From the NCBI GenBank assembly GCA_017999015.1, contig JAGOBZ010000170.1, positions 1-6,986 on the forward strand: a stretch of 6,986 nucleotides of DNA. Direction: 5' to 3'. The DNA comes from Kiritimatiellia bacterium (GTDB lineage: Bacteria; Verrucomicrobiota; Kiritimatiellia; RFP12; UBA1067). Under the pieces are notes generated by a model, which made no database searches, had not been told where the DNA came from, and saw only the letters and a list, made by a program, of their open reading frames with translations. Below, piece after piece: positions 5,766 to 6,986 of the stretch. A program made the translations under genes and the position numbers. The stretch's first letter is position 1, and each line of letters starts with the position of its first letter.

Positions 5766-6914
5766 TCACACATCGATCGGCATCGCGCACGCCTGCAGAT
5801 GGCATTTGTGGACCAGATAATCGTGCTCGTAGGTGTAAGGGTTCTCCATCTCGCCGTTCACCACGGCGGCGAACTCGCGCCACTGGTCCTCGTATCGATC
5901 CTTGAACGGCGGCATTTTGACGGTCTGCGCCCCTTTCTTGTACTCGCCGCGCGCCTCTTCCAAGAAAAGCTTCACCACGCCGCCCGACATGTTGCCTTGC
6001 GATTCGATCGGCTCGATGAGGATTGTGCCTTTGTCGCCCATCACCTTGAAGCGCCGGTTCGCAAATCCCTGAGCCTCGGTGATGGAGGTTCGGACGGTCG
6101 CCAGCCGGCCGCCGTCAAACTCGAACACCGCCAGACCGTTGTCCAGCACACCGTCGCCGCGGGTGCAGCGCTGATACGGCGTCACGCGCTCCGGCGCGCC
6201 CATCATCGTGACCATCAGGTCGATTAAATGGCAGGCCAGGATGTACTGGATACCGCCTTTGTACTGCTTGATGAGATTTCGGTAGCTCTGTCCGTCATAC
6301 CGTCCCATCGAGGCGTCCAGATCGACCACCCGGCCGATCACTCCGTCCTTCACGGCCTTGATGCAGAACTGTACGGCCGGGTTGTTGCGGTACATGTAAC
6401 CGACCTGCACCGTGAGCTGTCTGGCCTTCGCCTCGTCCAGCAGCGTGCGGAGAGCAGGCAGCGACTCGCCGCACGGCTTGTCCAGGTGAATGTGTTTGCC
6501 CGCGCGGACGCAGTTCAACGCGACCGGCACATTCAGCCGCTCTTCGGTCTCCACCGCCACCGCCTGGAGTCCAGGAACCGCCAGCAGTTCCTCCTGGCTC
6601 ATCCACGGCAGCCCCTTGTAACACTCGGCTCCCGGCATTTTGCCCGGCTTGCCCGGCTGGTCTCCCGCCAGGCCGACCACCTCGAACAGCTCCGGCAGCT
6701 TGCGCAGCGTGCTCATTTTGTAGGCATGTTGGTTGCCGGTGCCGATCTGCGCGATCTTGATCGGTTTGCGCCGCGCGGGCGCGCCGTCTTGCCCGAAGGC
6801 CGCACCGCCGGTCAGGCTGACGCCTGCCGCAAAAAAGCCGGATGCCGCCAAAAAACCGCGGCGCGAGAAGATGGATGGATTCCCCGTATTGCGCATCTCT
6901 TGTGTTGTTATCAT
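5766..6914 (-). CDS. Tat-exported Gfo/Idh/MocA family protein, short subfamily (paralogue A)
   Basis: 382 residues. SRRGFLAASG (17-26) is a clear twin-arginine motif, followed by a hydrophobic stretch to AFGQ (39-42). The Rossmann domain has GTGNQH (58-63), a GxGxxH variant of the nucleotide loop, and DKP (145-147) in place of EKP with Lys146 kept. The C-terminal domain is the shorter standard type, with YKGGIQYILACHLID (218-232) giving His229 and Asp232. It lacks the LDWDxWxGP block of B, C and D, so it is a distant relative and not a recent duplicate. The ATG at 6914 forms an ATGA overlap with the stop of the upstream frame and has AAAGGGG 10 bases before it. A GTG at 6920 in the same frame is closer to that site and adds two residues; either is possible. 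It is the first complete gene of the visible cluster. Likely a periplasmic, NAD(P)-containing, sugar-acting protein. Confidence 0.92.
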   Translation of the reverse strand: MITTQEMRNTGNPSIFSRRGFLAASGFFAAGVSLTGGAAFGQDGAPARRKPIKIAQIGTGNQHAYKMSTLRKLPELFEVVGLAGDQPGKPGKMPGAECYKGLPWMSQEELLAVPGLQAVAVETEERLNVPVALNCVRAGKHIHLDKPCGESLPALRTLLDEAKARQLTVQVGYMYRNNPAVQFCIKAVKDGVIGRVVDLDASMGRYDGQSYRNLIKQYKGGIQYILACHLIDLMVTMMGAPERVTPYQRCTRGDGVLDNGLAVFEFDGGRLATVRTSITEAQGFANRRFKVMGDKGTILIEPIESQGNMSGGVVKLFLEEARGEYKKGAQTVKMPPFKDRYEDQWREFAAVVNGEMENPYTYEHDYLVHKCHLQACAMPIDV

Positions 6915-6986
6915 TTCCACATGACCCCTTTGTGCCAGGTGACGCCGTGGTCCGGCAAGTCACCGTAAAAAGAACATCGTGCCGCG
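6911..6986 (-). CDS. 3' end of an unidentified gene with an Asp-box-like motif
   Basis: A frame open from the right edge ends at TGA (6913-6911), giving 24 residues that finish DHGVTWHKGVMWK. It overlaps the ATG of paralogue A by four bases (ATGA), the usual arrangement for coupled genes, which supports it as real. DHGVTW fits the core of the Asp box (S-x-D-x-G-x-T-W) of sialidase-like beta-propellers, with the leading serine missing. A sulfatase fragment was considered, since those often have DHG followed by KG, but sulfatases continue far beyond such a motif. With so few residues the family assignment is weak; the coupling argument is stronger. Confidence 0.45.
   Translation of the reverse strand, partial: AARCSFYGDLPDHGVTWHKGVMWK
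6925..6931 (-). promoter_or_regulatory. Ribosome binding site of paralogue A
   Basis: AAAGGGG stands 10 bases before the ATG at 6914 and 4 bases before an in-frame GTG at 6920. It lies inside the last codons of the upstream frame, consistent with coupled translation, and does not decide cleanly between the two starts. Confidence 0.5.

Overview
The window looks like part of a chromosome from a Gram-negative, GC-rich bacterium of the PVC type (Kiritimatiellota, Lentisphaerota, Verrucomicrobiota or Planctomycetota). That placement is an inference. It rests on tandem twin-arginine-exported Gfo/Idh/MocA proteins, a form of expansion typical of those phyla, and on a companion outer-membrane beta-barrel with a C-terminal phenylalanine. 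No rRNA or other marker gene is present to settle the phylum.

All supported genes are on the minus strand, so the cluster reads from right to left. At the right edge is the last 24 codons of an unidentified gene (6911-6986), which carries an Asp-box-like DHGVTW motif. Its stop overlaps the start of paralogue A (5766-6914), a 382-residue exported Gfo/Idh/MocA protein. Three longer relatives of a second subfamily follow: B (4194-5618, 474 aa), C (2651-4129, 492 aa) and D (1135-2550, 471 aa). The stop of D overlaps the start of a predicted outer-membrane beta-barrel (266-1135, 289 aa) by one base. Beyond it lies about 215 bp of hairpin-rich non-coding DNA with a REP-like double hairpin and a probable intrinsic terminator. 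A possible signal-peptide start then runs off the left edge.

The three gaps between the four paralogues are not ordinary sequence. Two (B-C and C-D) consist of degenerate heptamer tandem repeats, and the third (A-B) holds hexamer repeats in inverted orientation. No promoter or strong terminator is evident inside the cluster, so one transcript from A through the beta-barrel gene, terminated near position 100, is the simplest reading.

Function: all four oxidoreductase-fold proteins start with an RRxF-type Tat signal, so they should be exported folded with their dinucleotide already bound. NAD(P) cannot be exchanged outside the cytoplasm. The chemistry is therefore probably redox-neutral overall, as in Tat-exported glucose-fructose oxidoreductase or the NAD-dependent glycosidases of the same fold (GH109 and related families). 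The translationally coupled barrel could admit the sugar substrate. Substrates cannot be named from sequence alone, and no gene symbols are assigned.
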